Assembly: GCA_038321545.1 (NCBI GenBank)
Contig: JBBQFB010000077.1
Coordinates: 1 to 16,478, forward strand
Reading direction: 5' to 3'
DNA length: 16,478 nt
From: VFJZ01 sp038321545
GTDB taxonomy: Bacteria; Actinomycetota; Thermoleophilia; Gaiellales; F1-60-MAGs149
The notes beneath the pieces are model-generated. The model saw only the letters and a program-made list of their open reading frames with translations. It had not been told where the DNA came from and made no database searches. A program made the translations under genes and the position numbers. Within the stretch, counting starts at the first letter, position 1; every line of letters starts with the position of its first letter. Shown here piece by piece: positions 1-7,374 of this stretch.

Positions 1-757
1 AGAACACGGCCGCGGCCACCACGCTGATCAGCACCGCGCGGGGGATCAGCCGCTGGGGGTCGGCGGTCTCCTCGGCCAGGTTGGCCGCGGTCTCGAAGCC
101 GATGAACATGATCACGGCGTACAGGACGCCGTAGAAGATGCCGCTGGCAGTCGACTCGCCGGGGTCGAACGGGCGCGTCGAGTTTCCGCTCCCGCCGCCC
201 TTCAGGATGATGTAGATCGCGAAGCCGCCGATGATCAGCATCGACCCGAGCGCCAGCACGAGCTGCGCGCGAGTCGACACCTGCACGCCGATGTACTGCA
301 TGCCGAAGGCGACGATCCAGAACGCGATCGCGAGCCAGTACCACGCGATGTCGACGTCGACCGTGTCGATCAGCGTGCTCGACAGGAACCCGCCGAACGC
401 GAGGCCGATCGCGAGCGTGAGTGCGGTCATGCCGCCGTAGTAGATCCAGCCGGCCAGGAACCCGGCCCGCCGGCCGAAGCCGTCCGTGACGTAGTCGTAC
501 AGTGATCCGGCGGCGTGGATGCGACGTGCGAAGCGGCTGATGATCCACGCCACACCGAGCATCCCGATCGAGGCCAGGATGATCGAGACCGGCACCGCGA
601 TGCCGGCGCCCTTGCCGGTGAACGACGCGCCGGCGATGGTCGAGATGAAGAAAGCGGACGCGAAAACCGGTCCGATGAAGCCGATCGATTGGGCGATCAC
701 GTCTAGCAGCGTCAGCTGGCCCTTGCCCAGGGTCTCGTAGGTCGGATCCGTCCCCAT
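1..757 (-). CDS. APC-family amino acid permease, N-terminal half (runs off the window)
   Basis: Integral membrane transporter of the amino acid-polyamine-organocation (APC) superfamily, probably importing an amino acid or amine by cation symport. About 252 residues are present and the C-terminal half lies beyond base 1. The N-terminus has the APC pattern of a short cytoplasmic tail, then helix 1 with VIAQSIGFIGPVFA, then alternating hydrophobic helices. Near residue 230 is the family-typical loop ETAANLAEETADPQRLIPRA. The ATG at 757 is chosen because AAGGAGG lies six bases upstream of it on the minus strand. It is transcribed divergently from the CoA-ligase operon, sharing a short control region, so it could import a substrate of that pathway. 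The substrate cannot be read from this fragment. Confidence 0.88.
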   Translation of the reverse strand, partial: MGTDPTYETLGKGQLTLLDVIAQSIGFIGPVFASAFFISTIAGASFTGKGAGIAVPVSIILASIGMLGVAWIISRFARRIHAAGSLYDYVTDGFGRRAGFLAGWIYYGGMTALTLAIGLAFGGFLSSTLIDTVDVDIAWYWLAIAFWIVAFGMQYIGVQVSTRAQLVLALGSMLIIGGFAIYIILKGGGSGNSTRPFDPGESTASGIFYGVLYAVIMFIGFETAANLAEETADPQRLIPRAVLISVVAAAVF

Positions 758-789
758 ATGACTCCTCCTTGTCGGGTCGCACAACGATA
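758..789 (-). promoter_or_regulatory. Probable promoter -10 and Shine-Dalgarno of the permease gene
   Basis: On the minus strand TATCGT occupies 789-784, matching a TANNNT -10 element. It would start transcription near 777 and leave a leader of about 20 bases containing AAGGAGG. No good -35 is visible at 17-18 bases. The expected -35 zone overlaps the TTGACA of the opposing operon promoter, so the two polymerases may compete. The ribosome site is strong; the promoter is inferred. Confidence 0.45.
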
Positions 790-802
790 GGGCGTCGGGT
801 GG

Positions 803-832
803 TTGACACGGGCGCCGGGGCCGGGCTAGGGT
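803..832 (+). promoter_or_regulatory. Sigma70-type promoter of the CoA-ligase operon
   Basis: TTGACA at 803-808 and TAGGGT at 827-832 are separated by 18 bases. The predicted start is near 839, which is the first base of the palindrome at 839-854. Leader length to the ATG at 871 would be about 32 bases. A perfect -35 hexamer in such GC-rich DNA, placed ahead of a coupled operon, makes this the best promoter in the window. Confidence 0.7.
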
Positions 833-838
833 TCCCTA

Positions 839-854
839 CCGAACGATCGTTCGG
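839..854 (+). promoter_or_regulatory. Perfect 16-bp palindromic operator, probably for the operon's own TetR
   Basis: CCGAACGATCGTTCGG reads identically on both strands and covers the predicted transcription start, where a bound repressor would block initiation. It fits the consensus CNAACGNNCGTTNG that I recall for PaaR, the TetR-family regulator of phenylacetate genes in Thermus thermophilus. A TetR gene lies at 6062-6616 inside the operon this promoter would drive, so autorepression relieved by a CoA thioester is the natural model. The palindrome is seen directly; the binding partner is inferred. Confidence 0.75.
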
Positions 855-870
855 GGCAGGCGGATCGACG

Positions 871-2211
871 ATGGAGGCAGTGCGGATGCAGACCGGGGCT
901 CGCGTGCACGACGCCCGCTACGAGCTGGCGGATGCCGGCGCGATCCGCGCGCTCCAGGTGAAGCGGCTGCGAGAGCTGCTGCGGTTCGTGCACGCGACCA
1001 ACGAGTTCTACCGGGCGCTCTGGGACGCGGCCGGAGTCGACGTCGAGCGCGTCGACTCGCTGGAGGCGCTGGCGGCGGTCGTCCCGATGGTCTCCAAGAC
1101 CGACTTCGTCGACGACCAGCTGGCAAACCCGCCGTTCGGCAAGCGGCTGGCGCGCGCCATCGGGCTCGGCGAGCGCCTCGAGATCTACACCACCAGCGGC
1201 ACCAGCGGCCAAGGCGTGGAGATTCACGCGCAGACCGAGCGCGAGCTGGACGAGATGGTCGAGATGTACCGGTACATGTTCCGGTGGGCCGGGCTCAACC
1301 CGGGCGACGTCGCGGTGCTGACGCTGCCGCTGACCATGCTCGGCGGCGGCCGGATCGAGTGGCAGGGCGCGGTCGGCTCCGGCCTCACCGTGCTCCCCGC
1401 GGGCAACATCGACGCGCAGGCCAAGCTCGCGCTGCTCGACCGGTTCCAGCCGAAGGCGCTGTACGGGTCGACGTCCTACTTCGGCCACCTGCTGGCCGTC
1501 TCGGAACGCACCCCGCCGTGCCCGTCGATCGAGGTGCTCCTGACGGGCCTCGAAGGCGTCGGCTTCTCCTACCTCGAGCAGCTGCAGCAGGGGTGGGGCG
1601 CCGCGATCGCCGACCGGTTCGGCTGCACGCAGGTGCGCGCCGACTTCATGTTCACCTGCGAGCACGGCATCGGCACCGCCGACCGCCCCGCGCTGCTGCA
1701 CAACCTCGATCCGTTCGTCATCACCGAGGTGATCGACCCGGAGACCGGGCTGCACGTCGCCGACGGCGAGTTCGGCGAGCTGGTGGTCACCAGCCTCTAC
1801 CACCTCGACAACCCCGTCGTCCGCTGCCGGCTCCGCGACGGCGGCGTCTGGCACCCCGGCTCCTACTGCTCCTGCGGCCGCCCGTTCGGCGGCGTCGAGG
1901 TGGCATCCGTCACCCGCACCGACGACGTCAAGAAGATCAAGGGCATCAACGTCTTCCCGCAGGCCGTCGACGACCTCGTGTTCTCGTTCGCCGAGGTGGA
2001 CGAGTACCGCGTCGTGCTCACCTCGAGTCCGAGCATGGCCGACATCGCGACCGTGCGGCTGATGCTGAAGGCGTCCGCGGACGGCGTCTCGGAGCGCCTC
2101 GCCGGAGCGCTGCGCGACCGCATCGGCATCCAGTTCGCGGTCGAGATCGTCGACGACATCGAGCGGAGCGAGTACAAGGTGCGCCGCTGGCACGACGAGC
2201 GCGTCCGATGA
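871..2211 (+). CDS. PaaK-like acyl/aryl-CoA ligase (AMP-forming)
   Basis: Activates a carboxylic acid to its CoA thioester through an acyl-adenylate; cytoplasmic first step of the operon's pathway. The 446 residues match the size of phenylacetate-CoA ligases. Visible are the AMP-binding loop TTSGTSGQG (about residues 107-115), an FGCTQVRADF stretch where relatives carry the YG-TE motif, a Cys-rich SYCSCGRPFG segment, and the C-terminal hinge region KKIKGINVFPQAVDDLV (about 354-370). The frame is open upstream to 769, but the ATG at 871 is chosen because the promoter and palindrome lie before it and AGGCGG sits seven bases upstream; 886 is an alternative. It shares ATGA with the next gene. The acid is unknown. 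PaaK relatives use phenylacetate or other aromatic acids, but no ring-epoxidase genes are present here. Confidence 0.87.
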   Translation: MEAVRMQTGARVHDARYELADAGAIRALQVKRLRELLRFVHATNEFYRALWDAAGVDVERVDSLEALAAVVPMVSKTDFVDDQLANPPFGKRLARAIGLGERLEIYTTSGTSGQGVEIHAQTERELDEMVEMYRYMFRWAGLNPGDVAVLTLPLTMLGGGRIEWQGAVGSGLTVLPAGNIDAQAKLALLDRFQPKALYGSTSYFGHLLAVSERTPPCPSIEVLLTGLEGVGFSYLEQLQQGWGAAIADRFGCTQVRADFMFTCEHGIGTADRPALLHNLDPFVITEVIDPETGLHVADGEFGELVVTSLYHLDNPVVRCRLRDGGVWHPGSYCSCGRPFGGVEVASVTRTDDVKKIKGINVFPQAVDDLVFSFAEVDEYRVVLTSSPSMADIATVRLMLKASADGVSERLAGALRDRIGIQFAVEIVDDIERSEYKVRRWHDERVR

Positions 2212-2603
2212 TCGGACGGAGCGCCGTCGTCCTGCGCGTCGTCACGCCGGAGGCGGTCGAGCAGTACTGCGCGCTGACCGGCGACGACGACCCGCTGCAC
2301 GTCGACGCCACGTTCGCCGCCACGACGCCGTACAGGGTGCCGATCGCGCCCGGCGCGCTGGTGGTGGGCTACATGATGGCCGCGGCCGCCGCCGCCACCG
2401 GCAACCTCGGCGTCGCCGTGCCGTCGCTCGGCTTCGACCGCCTGCGGCATACGGCGCCGGTGCTGGTCGGCGACCAGTTGCGGGTCGATTACCGCGTGGT
2501 GTCGTTCGCCGACGGGCGCGGCCAAGCCGACATCACCGTCACGAACCAGCGCGCCGAGACGGTCGCCGTCGCCGACCACGTCTTCAAGGTGCTCGCGCGA
2601 TGA
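2208..2603 (+). CDS. MaoC-like (R)-specific enoyl-CoA hydratase, single hot-dog domain
   Basis: 131-residue hot-dog protein of the MaoC dehydratase family, which adds water to trans-2-enoyl-CoA to give (R)-3-hydroxyacyl-CoA or runs the reverse. The hydratase signature YCALTGDDDPLHVDATFA is intact near residues 20-37. By family alignment the catalytic pair would be Asp26 and His31, five residues apart as in PhaJ-type enzymes. The start overlaps the ligase stop as ATGA, and its own stop overlaps the next ATG in the same way, so translation is probably coupled. The operon also has two crotonase-type hydratases, so this one may act on a different intermediate or be a thioesterase-like variant. 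Confidence 0.85.
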   Translation: MIGRSAVVLRVVTPEAVEQYCALTGDDDPLHVDATFAATTPYRVPIAPGALVVGYMMAAAAAATGNLGVAVPSLGFDRLRHTAPVLVGDQLRVDYRVVSFADGRGQADITVTNQRAETVAVADHVFKVLAR

Positions 2604-3721
2604 GCGACGACGCAGCCTTGATCCTCGAGAGTGTCGACGTGCTCGTGCGTGACGTCGTCGCGCCACGTGCCGCCGAGATCGATGCCAGCGGCGCGTTCCC
2701 GCGCGACGTGTACGACGCCTTCGCGCAGCTGGGCCTGCTGGCAGCCGTCATCCCGGCCGAGCACGGCGGCGTCGAGATCGGCCTCGAGACCACCATGCTG
2801 GTCGTGGAGCGCATCGCCGCTGCCAGCGCGTCCTGCGCACTCCTGCTCGGTAACTGCGGTGACGGGGTCGGTGCGATCGTCCACGGCGGCTCGGCCGCGC
2901 AGCGGGCCCGGGTGTTGCCGGGCGTCGCCGACGGGACGCTGGTGCCGTGCTTCTGCCTGACCGAGCCGGGCGCCGGATCGGACGCCGCCGGCCTGACGGC
3001 GACGGCCCGGCCGGAGGGCGACCGCTTCCGTATCACCGGAACGAAGCTGTACATCACGAACGGCTCGGTCGGCGACGTCTTCACGGTCTGGGCGCGCACC
3101 GAGCGCGGCATCTCCGCCTTCCTCGTCGACGGCGACCTCGCGGGCCTGACCGTGGTTCGCGACGAGGACCTGCTCGGCCTGCGCGGCGTGCCGGCCACGC
3201 AGCTGCAGTTCGACGACACGCCGGCCGAGCTGCTCGGTACGGATGGCGAGGGCTTCACGCTCGCGATGGTCACGCTGGACGACGCGCGCCTGAACATCGC
3301 CGCGTGTGCCCTCGGTACCGCACGCGGCGCCCTCGAGATCGCTCTCGGGCACGCTCGCACCCGCGAGGCGTTCGGCCAGCCGATCATCCGCCACCAGGGC
3401 CTCGCGTTCCTGCTCGCCGACGTGGTCACGGAGCTGGCCGCGGCGCGCGCCCTGTGGTTCGAGGCGATCCGCTCGGTCGCGGCGGGCCAGGGCCGGGTCG
3501 CGTCCACGAAGTGCGCGATGGCCAAGAACGCGTGCTGCACGGCGGCCATGCGCGCCACCACCGAGGCGGTGCAGGTGCTCGGCGGCGCCGGCCTGACGCG
3601 CGACCTGCCGGCCGAGCGCATGTTCCGCGACGCGAAGACCTTCCAGATCCTCGACGGCACGACCCAGATCCAGCAGCTGATCATCGCCCGCCACCTCGAG
3701 CGGCACGGCCTTCCCTTCTAG
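2600..3721 (+). CDS. Acyl-CoA dehydrogenase
   Basis: FAD enzyme introducing an alpha,beta double bond into an acyl-CoA and passing electrons to an electron-transfer flavoprotein. The 373 residues are normal length. The signature LTEPGAGSD is at 120-128 and the helical C-terminal domain carries REAFGQPI at 255-262. The usual catalytic Glu in the YEGT motif is replaced: the sequence reads ILDGTTQIQQLIIAR, with Asp352 at that position. The alternative Glu site used by isovaleryl-CoA dehydrogenase (before the LNIAA helix) is Ala. DGT variants do occur in actinobacterial relatives as far as I recall, so it is probably active with an Asp base. It is coupled by ATGA to the MaoC gene. The TAG stop overlaps the AGGAG ribosome site of the next gene. 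Confidence 0.93.
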   Translation: MSDDAALILESVDVLVRDVVAPRAAEIDASGAFPRDVYDAFAQLGLLAAVIPAEHGGVEIGLETTMLVVERIAAASASCALLLGNCGDGVGAIVHGGSAAQRARVLPGVADGTLVPCFCLTEPGAGSDAAGLTATARPEGDRFRITGTKLYITNGSVGDVFTVWARTERGISAFLVDGDLAGLTVVRDEDLLGLRGVPATQLQFDDTPAELLGTDGEGFTLAMVTLDDARLNIAACALGTARGALEIALGHARTREAFGQPIIRHQGLAFLLADVVTELAAARALWFEAIRSVAAGQGRVASTKCAMAKNACCTAAMRATTEAVQVLGGAGLTRDLPAERMFRDAKTFQILDGTTQIQQLIIARHLERHGLPF

Positions 3722-3728
3722 GAGCTTC

Positions 3729-4580
3729 ATGCAGGACCTCGCCATCGACTACCTGTGCGGCCACTTCACCGAGGACAACATCCGGCGCAACTTCTTCGAG
3801 AGCACGGAGAGCGAGATCTTCGAGGCCGTCGGACGTCTCAAGAACCTGCGCGGCTACACGGCGCCGGAATTCCTCGCGCACCTCGAGACGCTCGGCATCG
3901 GCCGGATCGTGATCCCGACGCTGCTGACGTGGGACTACTGGCACCAGAAGCCGATCGAGGAGACGTTCGTCGAGGAGGTCGCGGCGGCGCACGCCGAGTT
4001 CCCCGACCGCATCTTCGGGCTGTACGGCGTCAACCCGCGCAAGCGCATGGAAGGCGTCCGCGAGATGGAGGACGCGATCCTCCACAAGGGCTTCAAGGGA
4101 CTGCACATCCACCCGCACGGCTTCGGCGTCCCGCCCAATCACGCGTGGTACATGCCCTACTACGCGAAGTGCTCCGAGCTGGGCGCGGTGGTGGCCGTCT
4201 CGATGGGCCACACCCTCGACTTCATGCCCGGCGACGTCGCGCGTCCGATGTACCTCGACGACGTGGCGCTGTACTTCCCCGACCTGACGATCATCTGCGG
4301 GCACACGGGCTGGCCGTGGGTCGAGGAGGCGATCGCGCTGGCGTCGAAGCATCCGAACGTGTACCTCGGCACGTCGGGGTACGCACCACGGTACTGGCGC
4401 CCCGAGATGCTGCAGTTCATGGACTCCCGGCGCGGCCGCCACAAGACGCTGTGGGGCACGGACTACCCGCTGGTGCGGCACGAGGAGTCGATGCAGCAGA
4501 TCGACGCGCTCGGCCTGAAGCCGGAGACGGTTCGCGCGCTGCTGAACGAGAACGCGCGCAAGGTGTACGGGCTCTCGTGA
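3729..4580 (+). CDS. Amidohydrolase-2 family protein lacking the N-terminal HxH metal motif
   Basis: A 283-residue TIM-barrel protein of the amidohydrolase-2 family, which includes ACMSD-type decarboxylases, resorcylate decarboxylases and the metal-free lactonase LigI. Family marks are GFKGLHIHPHG (His126, His128, His130), His161, GHTGWPW (His192) and LWGTDYP (Asp245). The beta-1 strand, which normally carries HxH, reads IDYLCGHF, so both metal-binding histidines are missing. AGGAG at 3720-3724 precedes the ATG, and the gene ends in a GTGA overlap with the next one. Embedded in a CoA-thioester operon it might hydrolyse or decarboxylate a ring intermediate, possibly without the usual metal. 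The reaction is not predictable from sequence alone. Confidence 0.85.
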   Translation: MQDLAIDYLCGHFTEDNIRRNFFESTESEIFEAVGRLKNLRGYTAPEFLAHLETLGIGRIVIPTLLTWDYWHQKPIEETFVEEVAAAHAEFPDRIFGLYGVNPRKRMEGVREMEDAILHKGFKGLHIHPHGFGVPPNHAWYMPYYAKCSELGAVVAVSMGHTLDFMPGDVARPMYLDDVALYFPDLTIICGHTGWPWVEEAIALASKHPNVYLGTSGYAPRYWRPEMLQFMDSRRGRHKTLWGTDYPLVRHEESMQQIDALGLKPETVRALLNENARKVYGLS

Positions 4581-5257
4581 TCCGCGAGCTCCGCATCGAT
4601 CGGCCCGAGCGCCGCAACGCGCTCGACACGGCTACGGTGGCCCGGCTCCGCGGCGAGCTCGCGGCCGCGGCCGGCGACGAGACGACGCGCGCGCTCGTCG
4701 TCAGCGGCGGCGGTCTGGCGGCGTTCTGCGCCGGGCAGGACGTCAAGGAGCTGACGGCGCTCGACCGCGCCGGCCGGCTCGCCGCGCACGCCGACGGCCA
4801 GGCGCTGATGGACGAGATCGAGGCGCATCCGTGCCTCGTGATCGCCGCCATCGAGGGCTTCTGCCTCGGCGGCGGGCTCGAGCTGGCGCTGGCCTGCGAT
4901 GCCCGCGTCGCCGGCCAGGGATCGAGCTTCGGCCTGCCCGAGGTCGGGCGCGACCTGCTGCCGACGTGGGGCGGCCACTATCGGCTCTCGCGCGTCGTCG
5001 GTCTCGGGCGTGCGAAGGAGGTCGTCCTGCTGGGACGGCGCCTCGACGCGGCCGAGGCCGTGCAGTGGGGACTCCTCTCCGACGTCGTCCCGACGGGAGC
5101 GGCGCGCGAGTTCGCGCTGGCGCTGGCCGCGTCGTCGGTGGACGGGGCGAGCCGCGCGACGCTGGCGCGGTCGAAGTCGCTCGTCGCCGCCGGCTTCCTG
5201 GCGGACGCGCGCCTGGCGCGCGAGGCCGACGCGCTCGCCGAGGCAGATCAGACATGA
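4577..5257 (+). CDS. Short enoyl-CoA hydratase/isomerase (crotonase family)
   Basis: 226-residue crotonase-fold protein likely hydrating a 2-enoyl-CoA. The GTG at 4577 overlaps the amidohydrolase stop as GTGA. From this start the protein opens directly at IRELRIDRPERRNALD, so the first beta strand (about 15 residues) is absent, and it is shorter than the usual 255-260. The oxyanion-hole region FCAGQDVKEL and IEGFCLGGGLELALACD are intact. Both glutamates used by rat mitochondrial hydratase align, at Glu102 and Glu122, with the same 20-residue spacing. It is therefore expected to be a true hydratase, comparable in role to BadK. The frame is open upstream inside the previous gene, so a longer product cannot be excluded. 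Confidence 0.87.
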   Translation: MIRELRIDRPERRNALDTATVARLRGELAAAAGDETTRALVVSGGGLAAFCAGQDVKELTALDRAGRLAAHADGQALMDEIEAHPCLVIAAIEGFCLGGGLELALACDARVAGQGSSFGLPEVGRDLLPTWGGHYRLSRVVGLGRAKEVVLLGRRLDAAEAVQWGLLSDVVPTGAAREFALALAASSVDGASRATLARSKSLVAAGFLADARLAREADALAEADQT

Positions 5258-5300
5258 ACCCGCGGCCCGAGTCCGGCCCGCGCCGACCGAAGGAATCCCG

Positions 5301-6065
5301 ATGAACGACAGCTTCTCCCTCGCAGGCCGCCGGATCCTGATTACCGGTGCCGCATCCGGCATGGGCCGATCCTTTGCGGAGCTGGCCGCGGCGGACGGCG
5401 CGCACGTCGGCCTGCTCGACCTGAACGGGGCCGGGCTGGACGAGACGCTCGGCACCCTCGCGGGCGACGGCAAGCGGGTCGCCGTGACGGTCGACCTGAG
5501 CGACTGGCCGGCCACCGAGGCCGCTGTGGCACAGGTGCGCGACGTGCTGGGCGGGTTCGACTCGGTCTGCAACGTCGCGGGCTGGGACGCTCCGGGCAAG
5601 TTCTGGGAGCAGCCGTACGAGATGTGGCAGCGCCTGATAAGTATCAACCTCTGGTCGACCCTTCATGTTTGCCGTGCGACGGTCCCCGACCTGGTCGCGC
5701 AGGAGTCCGGAACGATCGTCAACGTCGCCTCCGACGCGGGGCGCGTGGGCTCCAAGGGTGAGACGGTCTACGCCGCCGCGAAGGGCGGCGTGATGGCCTT
5801 CACCAAGTCGGCCGCCCGCGAGCTTGCGCCGCACAAGGTGACGGTCAACTGCATCTGCCCCGGGCCGACGCTGACCCCGCTGCTCGAGCAGGAGATGATC
5901 GACAACCCGAAGCTGATCGAGAAGCTGATCCGGGCGATCCCGCTGCGGCGCGCCGCCGATCCGATCGACCAGGCGCGCGTGATCGCCTTCTTCGCGTCCG
6001 AGGCGGCGGGCTACTGCACCGGGCAGATCCTGTCCGTGAGCGGCGGCTTGACGATGGTCGGGTGA
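5301..6065 (+). CDS. SDR-family dehydrogenase, probably 3-hydroxyacyl-CoA (BadH-like)
   Basis: 254-residue classical short-chain dehydrogenase/reductase. The cofactor motif TGAASGMG is at 15-22, followed by an acidic LLDLN that suggests NAD+. NVAG takes the place of NNAG. The catalytic residues are Ser144, Tyr157 and Lys161 in the usual spacing. NVAGWDAPGKF near the active site recalls 2-hydroxycyclohexanecarboxyl-CoA dehydrogenase (BadH), but this is memory-based and similar loops occur elsewhere. AAGGAA sits five bases before the ATG, and 43 bases separate it from the hydratase, the largest gap in the operon. It would oxidise the hydratase product to a 3-ketoacyl-CoA. The stop overlaps the TetR start as GTGA. 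Confidence 0.88.
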   Translation: MNDSFSLAGRRILITGAASGMGRSFAELAAADGAHVGLLDLNGAGLDETLGTLAGDGKRVAVTVDLSDWPATEAAVAQVRDVLGGFDSVCNVAGWDAPGKFWEQPYEMWQRLISINLWSTLHVCRATVPDLVAQESGTIVNVASDAGRVGSKGETVYAAAKGGVMAFTKSAARELAPHKVTVNCICPGPTLTPLLEQEMIDNPKLIEKLIRAIPLRRAADPIDQARVIAFFASEAAGYCTGQILSVSGGLTMVG

Positions 6066-6616
6066 CGACCGGCACCGACACGGCGATCCTGCGCGCGGCG
6101 GCCACGCTGATCGCGCAGCGCGGGTACCACGGCGCGTCGATGCGTGACCTCGGCAAGGCGGTCGGGCTGCAGATGGCGTCGCTCTACCACCACTTCGGCT
6201 CGAAGCAGGAGCTGCTCGTGGCGATCATGCGCGAGGCGATGGCCGATCTGACCACGTGTGTATCGGAGGCCGTCGACGCCGCCGGCGACGAGCCGCGCGA
6301 GCAGCTGTCCGCCGCGATCCGCGCCCACGTCAGGTTCCATACGGAGCACCGCCCCGAGGTGATCGTCGCAGACGCCGAGCTGCGATCCCTCGAGGAGCCC
6401 GGCCGCACGGAGATCATCGCCCTGCGCGACCGGCACCAGGCGCTCTTCCGCGGGCCGGTCGAGCGGCTCGGCGTGGGGCAGGCGGGCATCATCACCTCCG
6501 GAATCATCACCATGTGCACCGACGTGGCGATGTGGTTTCGCAACGACGGGCCGCTCGGCGCCGACGCCGTGGCCGACACCTACGTGGCCTTCGTGCTGCG
6601 GGGGATCGACCGATGA
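6062..6616 (+). CDS. TetR-family transcriptional repressor
   Basis: 184-residue regulator with an N-terminal TetR DNA-binding domain: helix-turn-helix about residues 25-44 ending in ASLYHHFGSKQELL, the family hallmark. The C-terminal ligand domain begins near residue 75 and has a His/Glu-rich stretch, FHTEHRPEV. The GTG start overlaps the SDR stop, so the repressor is made from inside the operon. Its probable site is the perfect palindrome at 839-854. Repressors of this type in acyl-CoA catabolism (KstR2, PaaR, FadR-like) are released by CoA thioesters, which would give induction by the ligase product. Target and ligand are inferred; the fold is clear. Confidence 0.9.
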   Translation: MTTGTDTAILRAAATLIAQRGYHGASMRDLGKAVGLQMASLYHHFGSKQELLVAIMREAMADLTTCVSEAVDAAGDEPREQLSAAIRAHVRFHTEHRPEVIVADAELRSLEEPGRTEIIALRDRHQALFRGPVERLGVGQAGIITSGIITMCTDVAMWFRNDGPLGADAVADTYVAFVLRGIDR

Positions 6617-7374
6617 GCGGCGACGCGCTGCTGGTGGATCGGCCATTGCCCGGCGTCGTCGTGCTGACGCTGAACCGGCCCACGAAGCGCAACGCGCTGT
6701 CGAAGGCGCTGGTGGCCGACCTCGTGCGCACGCTCGGCGAGGTCGGCTCCGACCCGGCCAATCGCTGCGCCGTGCTCACCGGCGCGCCGCCCGCCTTCTG
6801 CGCCGGCGGCGACCTATCCGAGCTGCGCGACGCCGACGACGAGGCGTATGCCGCGTACTGCGCCTCGTACGCGACGCTGGCCGCGGCCATCCGCACCCTG
6901 CCGTTCCCGCTGGTCGCGGCCGTCAACGGTGCGGCCGTCGCCGGCGGCTTCGAGCTGATGTGTCTCTGTGACATGCGGGTCGCGGCCGATGACGCGCCGA
7001 TGCACACCGGCGATGCCAACCTCGGCCTACCGACCACGAGCGGCCTGAGCTGGCTGCTGCCGCGCCTGGTGGGCGCCGGCCGGGCGCGCTGGCTGCTGAT
7101 GGTGGAGCCGCGGATCTCGGGCGCCGAGGCCCAGGCGATGGGGCTGGTCGAGGAGGTGCGCCCGGCCGGCGCGGTGCTCGCGCGCGCGGTCGAGATGGCC
7201 GCGATCATCGCCTCGAAGCCGGGCGACGGCATTCGGCTCACGCGGCAGACCGTCGCTCGCGCGCTCGAGTCCGGTCACGAGGCCGCGATCGCCGATGAGC
7301 TCGCCGCGCAGCGCGTGGGTTTCGCGAACCCTGCCGTCCGACAGTCCATCGCGGCGTTCTTCGACCGGCGCTGA
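6613..7374 (+). CDS. Enoyl-CoA hydratase/isomerase family protein, second crotonase of the operon
   Basis: 253-residue crotonase-fold protein, full length, with strand 1 (VVVLTLNRPTKRNALS), oxyanion region AFCAGGDLSEL and AVAGGFELMCLCD. The first catalytic glutamate aligns at Glu114. The second, 20 residues on, is Asp134 in a divergent MHTGDANLGLPTTSG loop instead of FG-PE. This makes simple enoyl-CoA hydration less certain; isomerase, C-C bond hydrolase (BadI/MenB-like) or other crotonase chemistry is possible. The ATG overlaps the TetR stop (ATGA). It is the last gene of the operon, and there is no evident terminator before the next gene. Confidence 0.87.
   Translation: MSGDALLVDRPLPGVVVLTLNRPTKRNALSKALVADLVRTLGEVGSDPANRCAVLTGAPPAFCAGGDLSELRDADDEAYAAYCASYATLAAAIRTLPFPLVAAVNGAAVAGGFELMCLCDMRVAADDAPMHTGDANLGLPTTSGLSWLLPRLVGAGRARWLLMVEPRISGAEAQAMGLVEEVRPAGAVLARAVEMAAIIASKPGDGIRLTRQTVARALESGHEAAIADELAAQRVGFANPAVRQSIAAFFDRR

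Noticed and set aside
826..2193. Long minus-strand open frame opposite the CoA ligase
   Set aside because: Low-complexity Arg/Ala/Asp-rich translation without any family motif; typical antisense shadow of a GC-rich gene.
2208..2603. Fusion of the MaoC frame with the open frame starting at 1284
   Set aside because: The stretch before 2208 is a shadow of the ligase; the ATGA overlap gives the natural start.
871..7374. Phenylacetate catabolic (paa) operon
   Set aside because: Only the ligase and operator resemble that system; the PaaABCDE epoxidase and PaaZ ring-opening genes are missing.
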